A stretch of DNA of 60,348 bases from a bacterium (GTDB taxonomy: Bacteria > JAJVIF01 > JAGGVT01): positions 1-60,348 of the forward strand of contig JAGGVT010000059.1 in the NCBI GenBank assembly GCA_021157815.1. The letters are read 5' to 3'. The translations under genes were made by a program, and so were the position numbers. The number at the start of each line of letters is the position of its first letter. The first letter of the stretch is position 1. The notes below the pieces were generated by a model. That model was not told the origin of the DNA. It searched no databases and saw only the letters and a list, made by a program, of their open reading frames with translations. Shown piece after piece: positions 43,901 to 53,075 of the stretch.

Positions 43901-44055
43901 AACGGTTAGCAGGTTAGTAAGTTAGCAAGTTAGCAAGTTAACAGGTTAGTAAGTTAGCAAGTTAGCAAGTTAGCAGGTTAGTAAGTTAGCAAGTTAACAG
44001 GTTAAGAGGTTAATAAGTTAATAAGTTAACAGGTTAGTAAGTTAATAAGTTGGCA
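43901..44055. repeat. 8-bp array in inverted orientation
   Basis: Units GTTAGCAG, GTTAGTAA and GTTAGCAA, the reverse complement of the arrays at 34128, 36400 and 40703. About 18 units lie upstream of the 972-residue lipoprotein gene and 92 bp beyond the end of the phosphatase-like gene. Confidence 0.9.
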
Positions 44056-44147
44056 AGATGTATAAGTTTGGGGCGTTAAAGTTGGTAAAACTGTGGCGTG
44101 AATAAGGCTGTTTGCGTTTAACTTGTCAATGTTGCGAGAGGAAATAA

Positions 44148-46373
44148 TTAATTGCCCTCGACATTCGCGCCTCCACCGCCGTCGATGTAGCCTAATCCCT
44201 TCAGCTGTTCAAGCGCGGATGGGTCGAGTCTTTGAGTTACGCCTTTTTTGGCTTCCGCTTTGTCGTATGTCGGAATCGTTTTTACCGGGTGCTTTTCAAC
44301 AAAGTTTTCATCATACAGGTCAAACCAGATTTTACCGACCATGTCTTCGCCAATCGGCAATCCCATCAGGTAAAGAATATTGCGTGTGACATCCTTGACT
44401 GATTTTTTTTCAGCCATGTTTTTTGAATAATCGCTGCGGCTTTCAGGTTTGACAGGTCCGCCCCAAATAGCGTAAACGCCCTCAATTCGATGAACACCCC
44501 ATAAGACCTGCTTGCCGGTTCCCGCCTGGAAACCGTGATCGCTGAGAATCATGATGACGTCCCTCGATGGATTTGTTTTTTTCATCAGATCGCCAAGCCA
44601 CTTGTCAGCGCTGATATAGGCTTCATCGATTGCGTCAACAGCTTCCTGCTTTATCAAATCAGCGTTGTATAATCCTGCAAGATGGTCCTCCGACGCATTG
44701 CCGTACTTAAAAAGCCAGGTTGGATGCTGCAGGCGGTCGGTTAAACTGTAAACCTGAATATATAAATCCCATTCTCTTTCATCGAACAGGAACTTCCCTA
44801 CTCTCGATTTTACCTTCTCAGTATCAACAAGAAGTTCCTTGACAGCGGGAAGGAGGATCACCTCACGAACCGCCATCCAGGTTACCTCGACAATATACTG
44901 CCCGAACAGCTTAGTTAGTTCTGTCGCTAGAGCATCCGGGAAAGTGAAACTAATAGAGGGATTATCTGAATCGGTGAAAAACGGCGTGATATAAATTATC
45001 ACGTTTTCTTCCTCAAGCCGGATAGCTTTAAATTTCGCAAGGCCGACCACGCCGGGCGCGAGTTGCACGGGGATAAAATCGCTCCAGTCGTTTTCATATA
45101 AAGTGGCAAGCGGAGTTTCTTTTCCCAAAAGCGGAAGAATATCGAAACGCCTGTCATCCTCATAATACCTAAAACGAGCGACCTCAATATCCTCGCCGTA
45201 AATATTATTCAAATCCGACTGGAGTGCAGTCTCAAGCCATTTGTGTTTATAGATTTTACCTGCTGTCTTTTCGTTGTATTTTTCCGCGAGAACATCCGAA
45301 ACAACCATTTTACCCTTGAAGCTGCCATCCTCATCGAGTTTCAAAACCAGCGGTTCGTACGGTGTCAGCATAGTATCCATCGGCTCGGTGTTTAGAATCC
45401 AGCCGTAATTGTTAATTGTCTGGTTGGGAATTGGAAATCCGCTTATTTCCTTGCCGAGAAACTCATCGGGTGGAAACGTACCCGGAATGTTTATGACAGT
45501 TGAGCGAAGGTTATATTCACCAAGAATGTTCCAGAGAGCTTTTACGAGTCGATTAACAGAGTAGCTGATATTCCAGTCGCTAATTCCATGTTCCTTGGGC
45601 AGCTTGCCAGTGAACATCGTTGTCCATATTACAGGCGAACGCATGGGATGTATGCTTTCAAGCGTACCCCATCTCCCCTGCTGCATGATTTTTTTCAGAT
45701 TCGGCAGTTTGCCTTGTTCCAAAAGAGGGTCGATTACCTGCCAGTCAGCGCCATCGACGCCAAAAACCATGACGTTGTACAGTGGTTTTACATCCTGCTC
45801 CCTTTCGACATAACCGCGATAGCTGGTTTGCTTCTTGAGCATTTCCGGCTGCGCGGCACGGTTTTTGCCAAACATCGGATAAAGCACTCCAACACTCAGA
45901 ATGATTATCAGGAGGTTTGCCATTGCGATTTTAATTGGAGATTTAGCTGGCACTCCAATTTGAGGTTCGGATTTTTTTAGTCGGAAGAAAATATTGTAAA
46001 ACCCCAGAAGAATAAGTCCTATCGCGGCTGATGACAGCAGGCCGGCAAAGATGTACAGCACGTAAACAACCAGTCTGGGAAGAACAATTAAATATCGTAT
46101 CCCCTGATTTGCGATTTGATAAACATAGAAAGGAGTAATCGTGAAAAAGCCGAGCCAGAATCCAAGTTTGAAAACTTTGTTTAATTTGGGGAAAATCAGT
46201 GAGATAAGAAACTCGCCAACGATAAAAGCAATCACGTTAGGAATAACAAGCAGTTTGAAAAGGTTAATCAGGCTGTCCTGGTCTATGCTGTAGTAGTATG
46301 CCCACGCGGCTGTTCCAAGAAGCGGCATTAGCAACAATATGCAAAAACTACTCATGTTTTTTTTCGCCGACAT
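44148..46373 (-). CDS. Membrane-bound alkaline-phosphatase-superfamily protein
   Basis: A 741-residue protein. Residues 1-170 contain about five membrane helices. From about 200 the protein is a type I phosphodiesterase/nucleotide pyrophosphatase-like domain: MVFGVDGADWQVID (metal Asp), RSPVIWTTMFTGKLP (the catalytic Thr/Ser site, with Trp) and ILSDHGFQAG followed by HRIEGVYAIWGG near the C terminus (metal Asp-His). Such enzymes act on phosphoesters or phospholipid head groups outside the membrane. The substrate cannot be read here. The start follows a GGTGAT site. Confidence 0.85.
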   Translation of the reverse strand: MSAKKNMSSFCILLLMPLLGTAAWAYYYSIDQDSLINLFKLLVIPNVIAFIVGEFLISLIFPKLNKVFKLGFWLGFFTITPFYVYQIANQGIRYLIVLPRLVVYVLYIFAGLLSSAAIGLILLGFYNIFFRLKKSEPQIGVPAKSPIKIAMANLLIIILSVGVLYPMFGKNRAAQPEMLKKQTSYRGYVEREQDVKPLYNVMVFGVDGADWQVIDPLLEQGKLPNLKKIMQQGRWGTLESIHPMRSPVIWTTMFTGKLPKEHGISDWNISYSVNRLVKALWNILGEYNLRSTVINIPGTFPPDEFLGKEISGFPIPNQTINNYGWILNTEPMDTMLTPYEPLVLKLDEDGSFKGKMVVSDVLAEKYNEKTAGKIYKHKWLETALQSDLNNIYGEDIEVARFRYYEDDRRFDILPLLGKETPLATLYENDWSDFIPVQLAPGVVGLAKFKAIRLEEENVIIYITPFFTDSDNPSISFTFPDALATELTKLFGQYIVEVTWMAVREVILLPAVKELLVDTEKVKSRVGKFLFDEREWDLYIQVYSLTDRLQHPTWLFKYGNASEDHLAGLYNADLIKQEAVDAIDEAYISADKWLGDLMKKTNPSRDVIMILSDHGFQAGTGKQVLWGVHRIEGVYAIWGGPVKPESRSDYSKNMAEKKSVKDVTRNILYLMGLPIGEDMVGKIWFDLYDENFVEKHPVKTIPTYDKAEAKKGVTQRLDPSALEQLKGLGYIDGGGGANVEGN

Positions 46374-46761
46374 ACATCACCTTTGCTGGTAATCGAAAAC
46401 GCTCATTATATCCCCACTGAATATACTACATTAATATCGTTTAATTTTCAGATATGGATACAAAATTCAAAATTGCATCATCGTAGCGCTGGTGTCCCGG
46501 GGGTGTTGAAAAAGCGCCGGTTATGGGGATAACCCATTATATGTAGGGGCGAACCTTGTGTTCGCCCAGAAGGTTAGGCATAAATACAGGGCAACCCACT
46601 AGTGGGCGAACACAAGGAAACTGTCTTATAACTAATAAACATCTAGTAAATATCCTGTGAATATCTAACAATTTTGTGCTGCTGTTTGTGCTGCGGGCAT
46701 ATTGGGGCTGTTGAGAAACCCTGTTTTAATTTTATCTTCCCTCAAAAATGGCAAATTGTCA
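46374..46761. other. Repeat-rich intergenic stretch without a gene
   Basis: Contains GGGCGAACCTTGTGTTCGCC (46547-46567) and an opposed GGGCGAACACAAGG (46603-46616), plus the beginning of the GTCATTCTGAAC repeat. No coding frame is supported. Confidence 0.5.
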
Positions 46762-47208
46762 TTCTGAACTTGATTCAGAATCCACGTCTTCCAGGCTTGA
46801 AGATGGATTCCGGGTCAAGCCCGGAATGACATTAAATATACTTGATGGTTTTATTATGATTTTCTGGTCTATTAAACCTTTTTCAACAGCCCCATCCTGC
46901 CTGCATCTTTTAAAATCTTAAGTTACCACTGGTGTCCGGTTAAGTTATTGACCAATTACCGGATTGATGATTAATAGAAGATATACCGGCTTATTGGGAT
47001 TTTCAGACATGAACCGAAAGTGAACACCGAATCGTTCTATCCGTTCTGAACTTGATTCAGAATCCACGTCTTCCAGGCTTGAAGATGGATTCCGGATCAA
47101 GCCCGGAATGACATTAAATATACTTGATGGTTTTATTATGATTTTCTGGTCTATTAAACCTTTTTCAACAACCCCATCCTGCCTGCATCTTTTAAAATCT
47201 TAAGTTAC
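46762..47208. repeat. 165-bp direct repeat flanking a truncated family A element
   Basis: Two nearly identical 165-bp copies (46762-46926 and 47044-47208), each with TTCTGAACTTGATTCAGAAT, GGATTCCGG and a spacer ending in CTTAAGTTAC. Between them, 46927-47043 is the right part of a family A element in inverse orientation, starting with GTGTCCGGTTAAG and stopping abruptly at TTCTATCC. The duplication probably arose when the element was broken. Confidence 0.75.
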
Positions 47209-47372
47209 ATTAAAAAATGCAGACAGTATCCCTGCAGCACAAAATTACTGTTTATTTGCACATTTCAATTAGTTCTGAGACAGTCTCCAAGGTTCGCCCC
47301 TACGGTTTGCGCCCAAAGGAGGTTTTTCAACAGCCTCGGGACACCAACGCTACGAAACATCGCTGGATTGCG

Positions 47373-48137
47373 CTATGTATAAAGTTTGTCCTTGTCAACC
47401 TCATCGCGAAGAACTCGAAGTTCCTCGGATGTTGGAGGTTCGTTCTGTTCCAATGGTTCAGCCCAGAGAAGCTCAAATCCCGTGTTTTCTATGACCTGCT
47501 CTTTTGTTATTCCCGGATTCAGAGCAAGTACTTTCATGCGCTTGGTTTCATCATCGAAGCCGATTACACAGAGATTTGTAATTACACGATAGGGCCCTGA
47601 ACCAGGGGGAAGTCCGGCATCCTCACGCGCGCCCGGACCCGACAGGTAACCGGGGGTTGTGATGAAATCCACTTTGGGAATGAATTTTTTCGTGTCCTGA
47701 GGCATGATGTAGATGGTACGCCAGCATGCTGAACCGATATCGTTCGCGCCGCCTGAACCCGGAAGACGGACTTTCGGATTCGGCTGCTCGCCTATAACAG
47801 TTGTGTTCAGGTTGCCGTACATATCCACCTGCGCACCGCCGACAAAGCCATACTCAATTAATCCGCACGCTGCCATGTCCATGACATCCGCAATACTCAA
47901 CGCAGCGAGCGCACGGTAGAATGTTCTTGAACCACCGACCGCAAGCGGGAGATCCTCCAGAATCGGGCCCACGCCGCCGAATTCGAAGACTGTCATCAGG
48001 TCGGGGGTGTAAAGTTTACGCGCCAACGATGCCGCCAGCATCGGGATTCCGGTGCCCACAAACGCGCTTGTGTTGTCCTCCATCTGGCGAGCCGCCAGGC
48101 AGATTAGAAGTTCATTCGGGTTGTATTCATCAGCCAT
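47373..48137 (-). CDS. CoA-transferase subunit B (glutaconate/3-oxoacid type)
   Basis: A 254-residue subunit of a two-subunit family I CoA-transferase, which moves coenzyme A between acyl groups through a glutamyl-CoA intermediate. The GctB-like pattern is ANDIGSACWRT with GPGAREDAGLPPGSGPYRVITN, and the region VFEFGGVGP near 60-65 lies where the catalytic glutamate is expected. It lacks a fused A half. The A subunit lies upstream on the same strand (48314-49285), 176 bp away across a repeat. The acid substrate is unknown. Confidence 0.85.
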   Translation of the reverse strand: MADEYNPNELLICLAARQMEDNTSAFVGTGIPMLAASLARKLYTPDLMTVFEFGGVGPILEDLPLAVGGSRTFYRALAALSIADVMDMAACGLIEYGFVGGAQVDMYGNLNTTVIGEQPNPKVRLPGSGGANDIGSACWRTIYIMPQDTKKFIPKVDFITTPGYLSGPGAREDAGLPPGSGPYRVITNLCVIGFDDETKRMKVLALNPGITKEQVIENTGFELLWAEPLEQNEPPTSEELRVLRDEVDKDKLYT

Positions 48138-48313
48138 TTTTTGTTTTCCTGTTTTTATTATTAAGAAACCTTTAAAAAATATAAATTCTCATTGTAACCC
48201 GGCGTCCCTTCGCCGGGGTTTTTCTACCATACCCCGGGAAAGGGATCCCGGGTTACAAACTTAGAACCATTTTCCCCGGTTAATGAGAAACCGGGCTACA
48301 GGCAAATAGCGCT
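48138..48313. repeat. CCCGGG and GGTGAAGGGACGCCGGG repeat cluster
   Basis: Short palindromes (ACCCGGCGTCCCTTCGCCGGGG, CCCCGGGAAAGGGATCCCGGG and the CGGGCTAC end) between the CoA-transferase genes, related to 30300, 39609 and 56775. Confidence 0.5.
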
Positions 48314-49285
48314 CTAACGTCCCTTGCAAATATCCTTCAGATTCTGAAGTTTGTCTCGTCCGATTAAATCAAGATATTCATCATTGTTCTTTACGCCGTA
48401 AACGTACTTGTTCATGTATTCCTGTGTTGTTTCCTCATTCTTTTGAGCGGTAATCCAATCGCTGATAGATTCCTCATCGCGCCAGTAAATGTAGTTCATT
48501 TCACCCGGATGCGAGCCAAAAGGCGCATGAACAATGGCATCTACGAAGAAATAAGGAATCACTGTCCTGTCCGGATATTTACGGATTTCATCTGTACTGA
48601 TTATCTCCTCGGTACTGATAATGAGTTTTTTCGATGCTTTCGCCATTTCAGGCGCGAATCCTTTGATGCCATCAATCTGGCAGTTGCCGAATTCATCGCA
48701 GCGGTGAACGTGAATGATGCCGACATCGAGCACCGACGCTGGAAGCAGGCAAACCTTGTTTCCGGTGAACGGGTCTTTGACAACTTTCGCGGCTGAATAC
48801 TTGAAAGTATCAGTTCCCAGCATGCTCCTGACAGCGATAAACGGCTGCCCCATTGCCGCCGCGCGCATACGCCATACTAAAGCGGCGTTAGACCACTCGG
48901 AAACTTTGATTCGACCGCTCTCGACAGCGCGCCTTAAAATGCTTGAAATGCCATGAACCTCATAACCGATGTAGGTCTGGTCAAGAACGTCAACCAAATC
49001 AGCGGCGATAAGAACATCGATTTCATTAATTCCCTGCCCTACCATCCTGAGATTACCGATTTTCTGCCGCGCGATTTCACGCGCGATGGACATCGAGCAT
49101 CGAACCGAGCCGTACAATTCGAATCCGATATAATCGCCGGGTTTGATGAATTTCGAAACAGCGTCATGCTCGCTCATCACTTTCGATTTAAGCGCCATGG
49201 ATTTGTTTTTGCGAAAGTAATCGCGTTGTCCGTTAGGGTCAACCGGACAGAATAGTTCGCCAATGCCTGATTCAACCACTTCCAT
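48314..49285 (-). CDS. CoA-transferase subunit A (glutaconate/3-oxoacid type)
   Basis: A 323-residue partner of the subunit at 47373-48137. It has the alpha subunit layout with an early KSKVMSEHDAVSKFIKPGDYIGFELYGS and the glycine-rich VHRCDEFGNCQIDG, then HAPFGSHPGEM. The start follows CGGAGCTG. In other organisms, such pairs serve glutaconate or other short-chain acid metabolism, but the neighbours here (repeats and a phosphatase-like gene) give no clue. Confidence 0.88.
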   Translation of the reverse strand: MEVVESGIGELFCPVDPNGQRDYFRKNKSMALKSKVMSEHDAVSKFIKPGDYIGFELYGSVRCSMSIAREIARQKIGNLRMVGQGINEIDVLIAADLVDVLDQTYIGYEVHGISSILRRAVESGRIKVSEWSNAALVWRMRAAAMGQPFIAVRSMLGTDTFKYSAAKVVKDPFTGNKVCLLPASVLDVGIIHVHRCDEFGNCQIDGIKGFAPEMAKASKKLIISTEEIISTDEIRKYPDRTVIPYFFVDAIVHAPFGSHPGEMNYIYWRDEESISDWITAQKNEETTQEYMNKYVYGVKNNDEYLDLIGRDKLQNLKDICKGR

Positions 49286-49412
49286 TTTTCAGCTCCGAGA
49301 TAAGGTTATTCAAGAGGGTTAATTTATCATGGATTTGTATAATTAGACAAGTGGAAATATTTTTAGTAAATGCCGGGAACGTCACATATATGAATCATTA
49401 TTCCATTCATAT

Positions 49413-49418
49413 TATAAT
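49413..49418 (+). promoter_or_regulatory. Possible -10 box upstream of the CbiX-like gene
   Basis: TATAAT within an ATGAAT...ATTCAT inverted repeat, some 150 bp before the start. There is no good -35. Confidence 0.25.
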
Positions 49419-49505
49419 GTACAACTTGATATGGGCTGTCACCGTGGCTGTCACCTTTTTCCATAAAAATTCTATCGAGTATCTTAGAAACATATTGCAT
49501 CCCAC

Positions 49506-49535
49506 AATAAGTTAGGTTATGCTAACTAACTTATT
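49506..49535. promoter_or_regulatory. 10-bp inverted repeat, possible metal-regulator site
   Basis: AATAAGTTAG and CTAACTTATT flank GTTATGCTAA; the inner part TTAGGTTATGCTAAC resembles the DtxR/IdeR consensus TTAGGTTAGSCTAACC. It ends 29 bp before the start codon of an exported chelatase-like gene. It may also be a relic of the 8-bp CTAACTTA arrays. Confidence 0.35.
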
Positions 49536-49564
49536 TGAATATAACTTTTAACAAGGTCACTGCA

Positions 49565-50473
49565 ATGAAAAAGGTTTCACTATATACTTTCAGCATGTTG
49601 TTTATCTCTCTCGTTGTTAATATTGCATCGTCACAGATTGCCCATGCTGACCCCGGACTTCTATTAATCGCGCATGGCTCTCCAATGCCACAATGGAATC
49701 AACCTGTGATTGAACTCGGCGAAAAAGTGGCAGCACAGGTTGAAAAGAATGGAAAGTTCAAAGCGGTTCGGACAGTGTTTCTTGAATTCACCCAACCGGA
49801 TATCGTGTGGGGTGTAACTGAACTCGAGAATGCCGGATGCGATAGAATCATCGCTGTCCCTCTTTTCATCACACCGTCATCACATACACACTTCGATGTC
49901 CCCGCTGTGCTTGGGATATACACATCTGATGAGATAAAAGCTGTAATCGCGAATGAGGGCGGACGAATCGCACAACCAAAAGTGCCGATAACACTCACTC
50001 ATACGCTGGATGGAAACGATTTGCTTCAACAATTCGCGCTGGATGAGGTAAGGTCATTGTCGGAAAATCCGGAACAGGAAGCCTTAATAATCATCATGCA
50101 CGGATGTGATGACCATTATAATCTGGTTATAAGAAAAGCGCTCCGAGTTGCATCCTTTTGCTGTGGGAATACAGGAATCGATTACGCTGATTGGGGATTT
50201 GCCGCATTTGGCCAGAGTTATTTCGAGAAATGTATTCCCGTGATTGTCGATGCCGCGAATGAGAAGGAAAAAGTAATCGTCCTAGGGCTTTATGTGTCGT
50301 CGAGCGCGGCTGATATTCATAATCGAGCAATGAACATGGCAAATGACAAATTTACAAAAATGATGAAGGAAACTCTGAAAGATAAAAATGTGGTATTTTC
50401 GACCAATGGCCTTGTAAATTATGCTCCAACTGTGCAGTGGATAATCGATACAGCCGAAAACGCGCTGGATTAG
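49565..50473 (+). CDS. Exported CbiX/CbiK-like chelatase-family protein
   Basis: A 302-residue protein with a signal peptide (cleaved near IAHA, about 28), placed at the ATG that follows AAGGTCACTGC; an ATG at 49535 is less likely. The mature part begins LLLIAHGSPMPQWNQPV and contains VPLFITPSSHTHFDVP, the metal-binding His positions of the sirohydrochlorin/CbiX chelatase fold, and a second similar half from about 160 (IIMHGCDDHY). Members insert cobalt, nickel or iron into tetrapyrroles. An exported form is unusual and could bind metal or haem in the periplasm, which suits the cytochrome in this window. A DtxR-like palindrome precedes it. Confidence 0.8.
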   Translation: MKKVSLYTFSMLFISLVVNIASSQIAHADPGLLLIAHGSPMPQWNQPVIELGEKVAAQVEKNGKFKAVRTVFLEFTQPDIVWGVTELENAGCDRIIAVPLFITPSSHTHFDVPAVLGIYTSDEIKAVIANEGGRIAQPKVPITLTHTLDGNDLLQQFALDEVRSLSENPEQEALIIIMHGCDDHYNLVIRKALRVASFCCGNTGIDYADWGFAAFGQSYFEKCIPVIVDAANEKEKVIVLGLYVSSSAADIHNRAMNMANDKFTKMMKETLKDKNVVFSTNGLVNYAPTVQWIIDTAENALD

Positions 50474-50643
50474 AATCCCCCATTGTTGTTAAGAACGAAT
50501 GCAGGTATAATATTTTCAAATCAGGCTAATGCAATTACTGTAATTGAGACTTCAGTAAATTGTATATTTGTGGCATGAAATGATACAATCAGATAGCTTT
50601 CAGGTTTTCTGAGCAGTTGAGTATAAAATAGGAAACAAACCAC

Positions 50644-51233
50644 GTGCCCAAAAAGATTCAGGCCATATGGGATGTGTTTTTAAGCCATTCACACGAGGAC
50701 GCGGAGAGTGTTGAATTTGTCGCAAAGCGCCTTGAGGATGATGGCAAGTTTCAGGTATGGCTGGACAAATGGGTGCTTATCCCCGGTAAAAGCTGGCAGC
50801 GGATATCATCAAAGGCCTAAATGAAACCAATTGCTGTGCGGTGTTTATAGGAGGGAAAACACCTGATGGCTGGTTCCGCATGGAAATTGAGCGCACACTG
50901 GACCGTCAGGCACTGGAAGATGGTTTCCGTGTTTTAGCAGTTCTTCTCCCGGGCGCTGATGAAAAATACGTTGATAAATTTCTTGGCCTAAGGTCATGGG
51001 TTGATTTCAAAGGCGGTCTTGACAATAAAAGGGAATTTCATCGCCTTTACAGCGCGATAAGAGATGTGGCTCCGGGTAGAGGGCCTGCTAAAAAAACCAT
51101 AACAAGTGAGCAGATGAATACTGTTAAAGAGGATCTGAGCAAGATTAAACAATTGCTCGATGATCGATTAATAGCGAAAGAAATCGCATATGAGTATCAA
51201 CGCAAACTACTGGATAGCTTAGTCTCGGTTTGA
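50644..51233 (+). pseudogene. TIR-domain protein gene with a one-base frameshift
   Basis: From GTG at 50644 (AGGAAA site) the frame reads IWDVFLSHSHEDAESVEFVAKRL and VWLDKWVLIPGKSWQ, then shifts at about 50800-50802 where GCGGAT would be GCGGGAT. In the next frame it continues DIIKGLNETNCCAVFIGG, WFRMEIERTL (likely catalytic Glu) and a C-terminal helix with a coiled-coil look, ending at 51233. Repaired, it would be about 196 residues. TIR proteins sense signals and often cleave NAD in phage defence. The break may be real decay, a phase-varying or programmed slip, or a sequencing error. The next gene's TTG overlaps its TGA. Confidence 0.7.
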
Positions 51234-53032
51234 CAAAACAAAAAACACCAAAATATGATATTTTTCTCAGTTACTCGAACCAGGATTATGAAGCAGTTGA
51301 GGAGATAGCGAACTGCATTGCGGATACAGGCATTCATGTCTGGTTCGACAGATGGGACATGGTTCCCGGCGGCAGTTCAACTCAATTAATTGAAACATTG
51401 GAAAATTCCGCGACGATTGCTTTTTGTATTGGACCCGAACAATCGACATCTGAACAGTTGTTGCAGATTGAAGATATAAAATCCGCGCATCGCTTAAATG
51501 TTATTCCCATACTGCTTCCCGATGCGGAAGAAAAACAAATCCCTGACGGCTTCAAAGGTTTGGACATTATAAACCTGTCAGAACAAATAACGGATGCCAC
51601 TGAACTCGGCAGGTTGATTGCTTTGGTTCTCGGCGCGAAAAAACCAACTGAATTTGAAAAAGAGCAATATATCGGTGATGCTCTCAAACAGATTGGCGAT
51701 ATCGACGGCGCGCTTGCACATTTTGAACGGGCATTGATAATTGCGGAAAACCTGCCTGATGATAATAGCACTCTTGTTTCTGAAACTCACGGTTTGATAG
51801 GCAGTATCCTTCGAGACCATGGGAAATGGGACATGGCGCTTGAGCATTTCAAAAAAGCGCTTGCCATTGATGAGCAGCATCCCGACAGTGAACCATCAAC
51901 TTTTGCCGACCATTTAAACAGCATCGGGGGAATCCACTATGACAAAGGCGAATATAAAAAGGCGCAGGAGTTCTTTGAAAAAGCGCTGTTAATAAATCGG
52001 AAAGCTGACAATAAAAATCAGGAAGCAATTGCCCTTAACAATATTGGATTAGTGATGAAAGCGCTAGGCGATCGAAAACGCGCGAATGAAATGTATAACA
52101 AGGCGCTCAAAATTGCTGAATCGGTGGAAGACAAGGCTCAGCAGGCGACAACATTAAACAATATTTCAATCATTCATTACTTGTTAGGTGATTTTCAAAA
52201 AGCGCTTGAGATAATCAATTCCGCATTACCCATCGCAAATGAAATTGGCAACAAGAGAATAATCGCCTCAAATCTCGGCAACCGCGCCTTAATCCTTCAA
52301 TCGCTTGGCAACCTTGAAAAGGCAATGGAGTTGACAAAAGAGCAGGAGAAAATCTCCCGTGAGATTGGCGATCCTGTCGGGCTGCAGCGTTCACTTGGCA
52401 ATCAGGGAATGATTAAATATATGGGCAACAAACTGGATGAAGCGTTGCTGCTATTGCAGGAACAGGAGGAAATCTGCCGTGAGCTTGGTGATCGTGTTGG
52501 CCTGAATAAAAGCCTTGGCAATCAGGCGTTAATCGAAAAGCGTCTTGATAATATGGACAAGGCTGTTTCTCTTCACAAAGAGGAAGAGAGCATCTGCCGT
52601 GAGATCAACGACCTTGATGGGCTTCAGCGGTCACTCGGCAATCAGGCGCATATTGCATATCGCAACGAGGATATTGACCGCACAATGGAACTTCTAAATG
52701 AACAGGAGGAGATCTGTCGCCATCTCAAGGATCCTGTTGGTCTGCTTAGATGTATTGGCGGACGTGCAATAATATTGGAGAATCAGGAAAATTTCGAAGA
52801 TGCGCTCAAGCTTATGAAAGAACAGGAAAAAATCGCTCGTAAACTGAGCATTCCAAGAAGCCTTGCGATATCACTGGCTAATCAGGCAAATGTTTTATTA
52901 AAGCAGGGAAAGCCAAAAGAGGCTCTTCCCAAATGTGAGGAATCAATCAATATGGCAAACGAACATGGTCTGGCTCGTTTGGCAAAGGAGATAACGGAAG
53001 TCCTTGATAGAATAAAATCGCAGATTGACTAA
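51230..53032 (+). CDS. TIR-TPR protein
   Basis: A 600-residue protein that starts at TTG overlapping the TGA of the TIR gene before it by four bases. Residues 8-145 form a TIR domain: YDIFLSYSNQDYEAVEEIA, VWFDRWDMVPGG and a conserved pattern to EQLLQIEDI, which holds the likely catalytic Glu. Residues 155-595 are at least ten TPR motifs (GDALKQIGDIDGALAHFERAL, LEHFKKALAI, ALRCIGGRAIILENQENFEDA and so on), which bind proteins or peptides. A TIR effector with a TPR sensor, next to a second TIR gene, looks like a signalling or defence pair. No other defence gene is adjacent. Mean charge and codon use seem like the rest. Confidence 0.88.
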   Translation: MTKQKTPKYDIFLSYSNQDYEAVEEIANCIADTGIHVWFDRWDMVPGGSSTQLIETLENSATIAFCIGPEQSTSEQLLQIEDIKSAHRLNVIPILLPDAEEKQIPDGFKGLDIINLSEQITDATELGRLIALVLGAKKPTEFEKEQYIGDALKQIGDIDGALAHFERALIIAENLPDDNSTLVSETHGLIGSILRDHGKWDMALEHFKKALAIDEQHPDSEPSTFADHLNSIGGIHYDKGEYKKAQEFFEKALLINRKADNKNQEAIALNNIGLVMKALGDRKRANEMYNKALKIAESVEDKAQQATTLNNISIIHYLLGDFQKALEIINSALPIANEIGNKRIIASNLGNRALILQSLGNLEKAMELTKEQEKISREIGDPVGLQRSLGNQGMIKYMGNKLDEALLLLQEQEEICRELGDRVGLNKSLGNQALIEKRLDNMDKAVSLHKEEESICREINDLDGLQRSLGNQAHIAYRNEDIDRTMELLNEQEEICRHLKDPVGLLRCIGGRAIILENQENFEDALKLMKEQEKIARKLSIPRSLAISLANQANVLLKQGKPKEALPKCEESINMANEHGLARLAKEITEVLDRIKSQID

Positions 53033-53075
53033 GAGTAAAGCAATAGTATTTAACCCTCCATCAGAGACCTCTGGA

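Noticed and set aside
34128-44055. CRISPR-like arrays
   Set aside because: The units are 8 bp with no distinct spacers and no cas genes; they are simple tandem arrays.
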